Shown one piece after another: positions 6,082 to 6,162 of a stretch of DNA of 6,162 nt. The DNA comes from Hydrogenophaga sp. GTDB lineage: Bacteria; Pseudomonadota; Gammaproteobacteria; Burkholderiales; Burkholderiaceae. The notes under the pieces are model-generated. The model was not told where the DNA came from, did no database searches, and was given only the letters and a program-made list of their open reading frames with translations. A program made the translations under genes and the position numbers. Position 1 is the stretch's first letter, and every line of letters starts with the position of its first letter. Where the stretch lies: assembly GCA_025458545.1 (NCBI GenBank), contig JALOSH010000174.1, positions 1 through 6,162 on the forward strand, in the 5' to 3' direction.

Positions 6082-6162
6082 ATGTTCCATCGTTCGCTGC
6101 TGGACTCCGACACCTCGCTCAACCAGAGCAGCTACTACGAGGCGAGCGTGCAGCGGCCACCG
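6082..6162 (+). CDS. N-terminus of a probable FAD-dependent amine oxidoreductase (PuuB-like), cut by the window end
   Basis: ATG at 6082 opens a frame that stays open for 27 codons to the window edge. The segment NQSSYYEAS resembles the (S)SYYAAS motif near the start of gamma-glutamylputrescine oxidase (PuuB) and related DAO-family flavoproteins, just ahead of their FAD-binding GxGxxG fold. That fold would lie outside the window, so the assignment rests on a short motif and on context. PuuB-type enzymes oxidise gamma-glutamylputrescine, a step downstream of putrescine, which the neighbouring agmatinase would supply. The same strand and a 118-base gap occupied by repeat copy B allow co-transcription. 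The Shine-Dalgarno sequence is weak (AGG at about 6069-6071), so the exact start is uncertain. Confidence 0.55.
   Translation, partial: MFHRSLLDSDTSLNQSSYYEASVQRPP

Noticed and set aside
5034..6122. A 362-codon minus-strand open frame opposite the agmatinase
   Set aside because: It lies antisense to a protein with all six metal ligands in place and has no recognisable motif of its own.

Overview
The window is high-GC DNA with very few long A/T runs. Its protein families and its two kinds of GC-rich, hairpin-forming interspersed repeats point to a betaproteobacterium of the order Burkholderiales, most likely the family Comamonadaceae (Hydrogenophaga/Acidovorax-like). That placement is recognition from memory, not a search result.

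Layout from left to right: (1) 1-2038, the 3' three-quarters of a copper-exporting P1B-type ATPase (CopA type). It is broken right after the DKTGT phosphorylation motif by a deletion plus frameshift, and it also carries an in-frame GC-rich repeat insertion in its phosphorylation domain. (2) 2039-2161, a short regulatory region with a perfect FNR/Anr-type box placed at -41.5 relative to a plausible -10 element. (3) 2162-2755, a hemerythrin-domain diiron protein. (4) 2756-2999, an intergenic stretch with hairpin repeat copy A and a likely leaderless promoter. (5) 3000-4205, a YbfB/YjiJ-family MFS transporter. (6) 4231-4839 on the minus strand, a beta-class glutathione S-transferase convergent with the MFS gene. 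(7) 4840-5045, the divergent promoter region. (8) 5046-5963, an agmatinase-like ureohydrolase. (9) 5964-6081, hairpin repeat copy B. (10) 6082 to the window end, the first 27 codons of a probable PuuB-like FAD-dependent amine oxidoreductase.

Two functional themes can be read. The agmatinase followed by a PuuB-like oxidoreductase suggests an agmatine/putrescine catabolic block continuing to the right. The hemerythrin gene has its own low-oxygen (FNR/Anr) promoter downstream of the damaged copper ATPase, so it is probably an independent oxygen- or NO-related transcription unit. The MFS and GST genes show no clear link to either theme.

I do not see an undescribed multi-gene system here. The most notable items are the double lesion in copA, the geometry of the FNR-type promoter, and the two copies of one intergenic hairpin repeat next to the hemerythrin and agmatinase genes.
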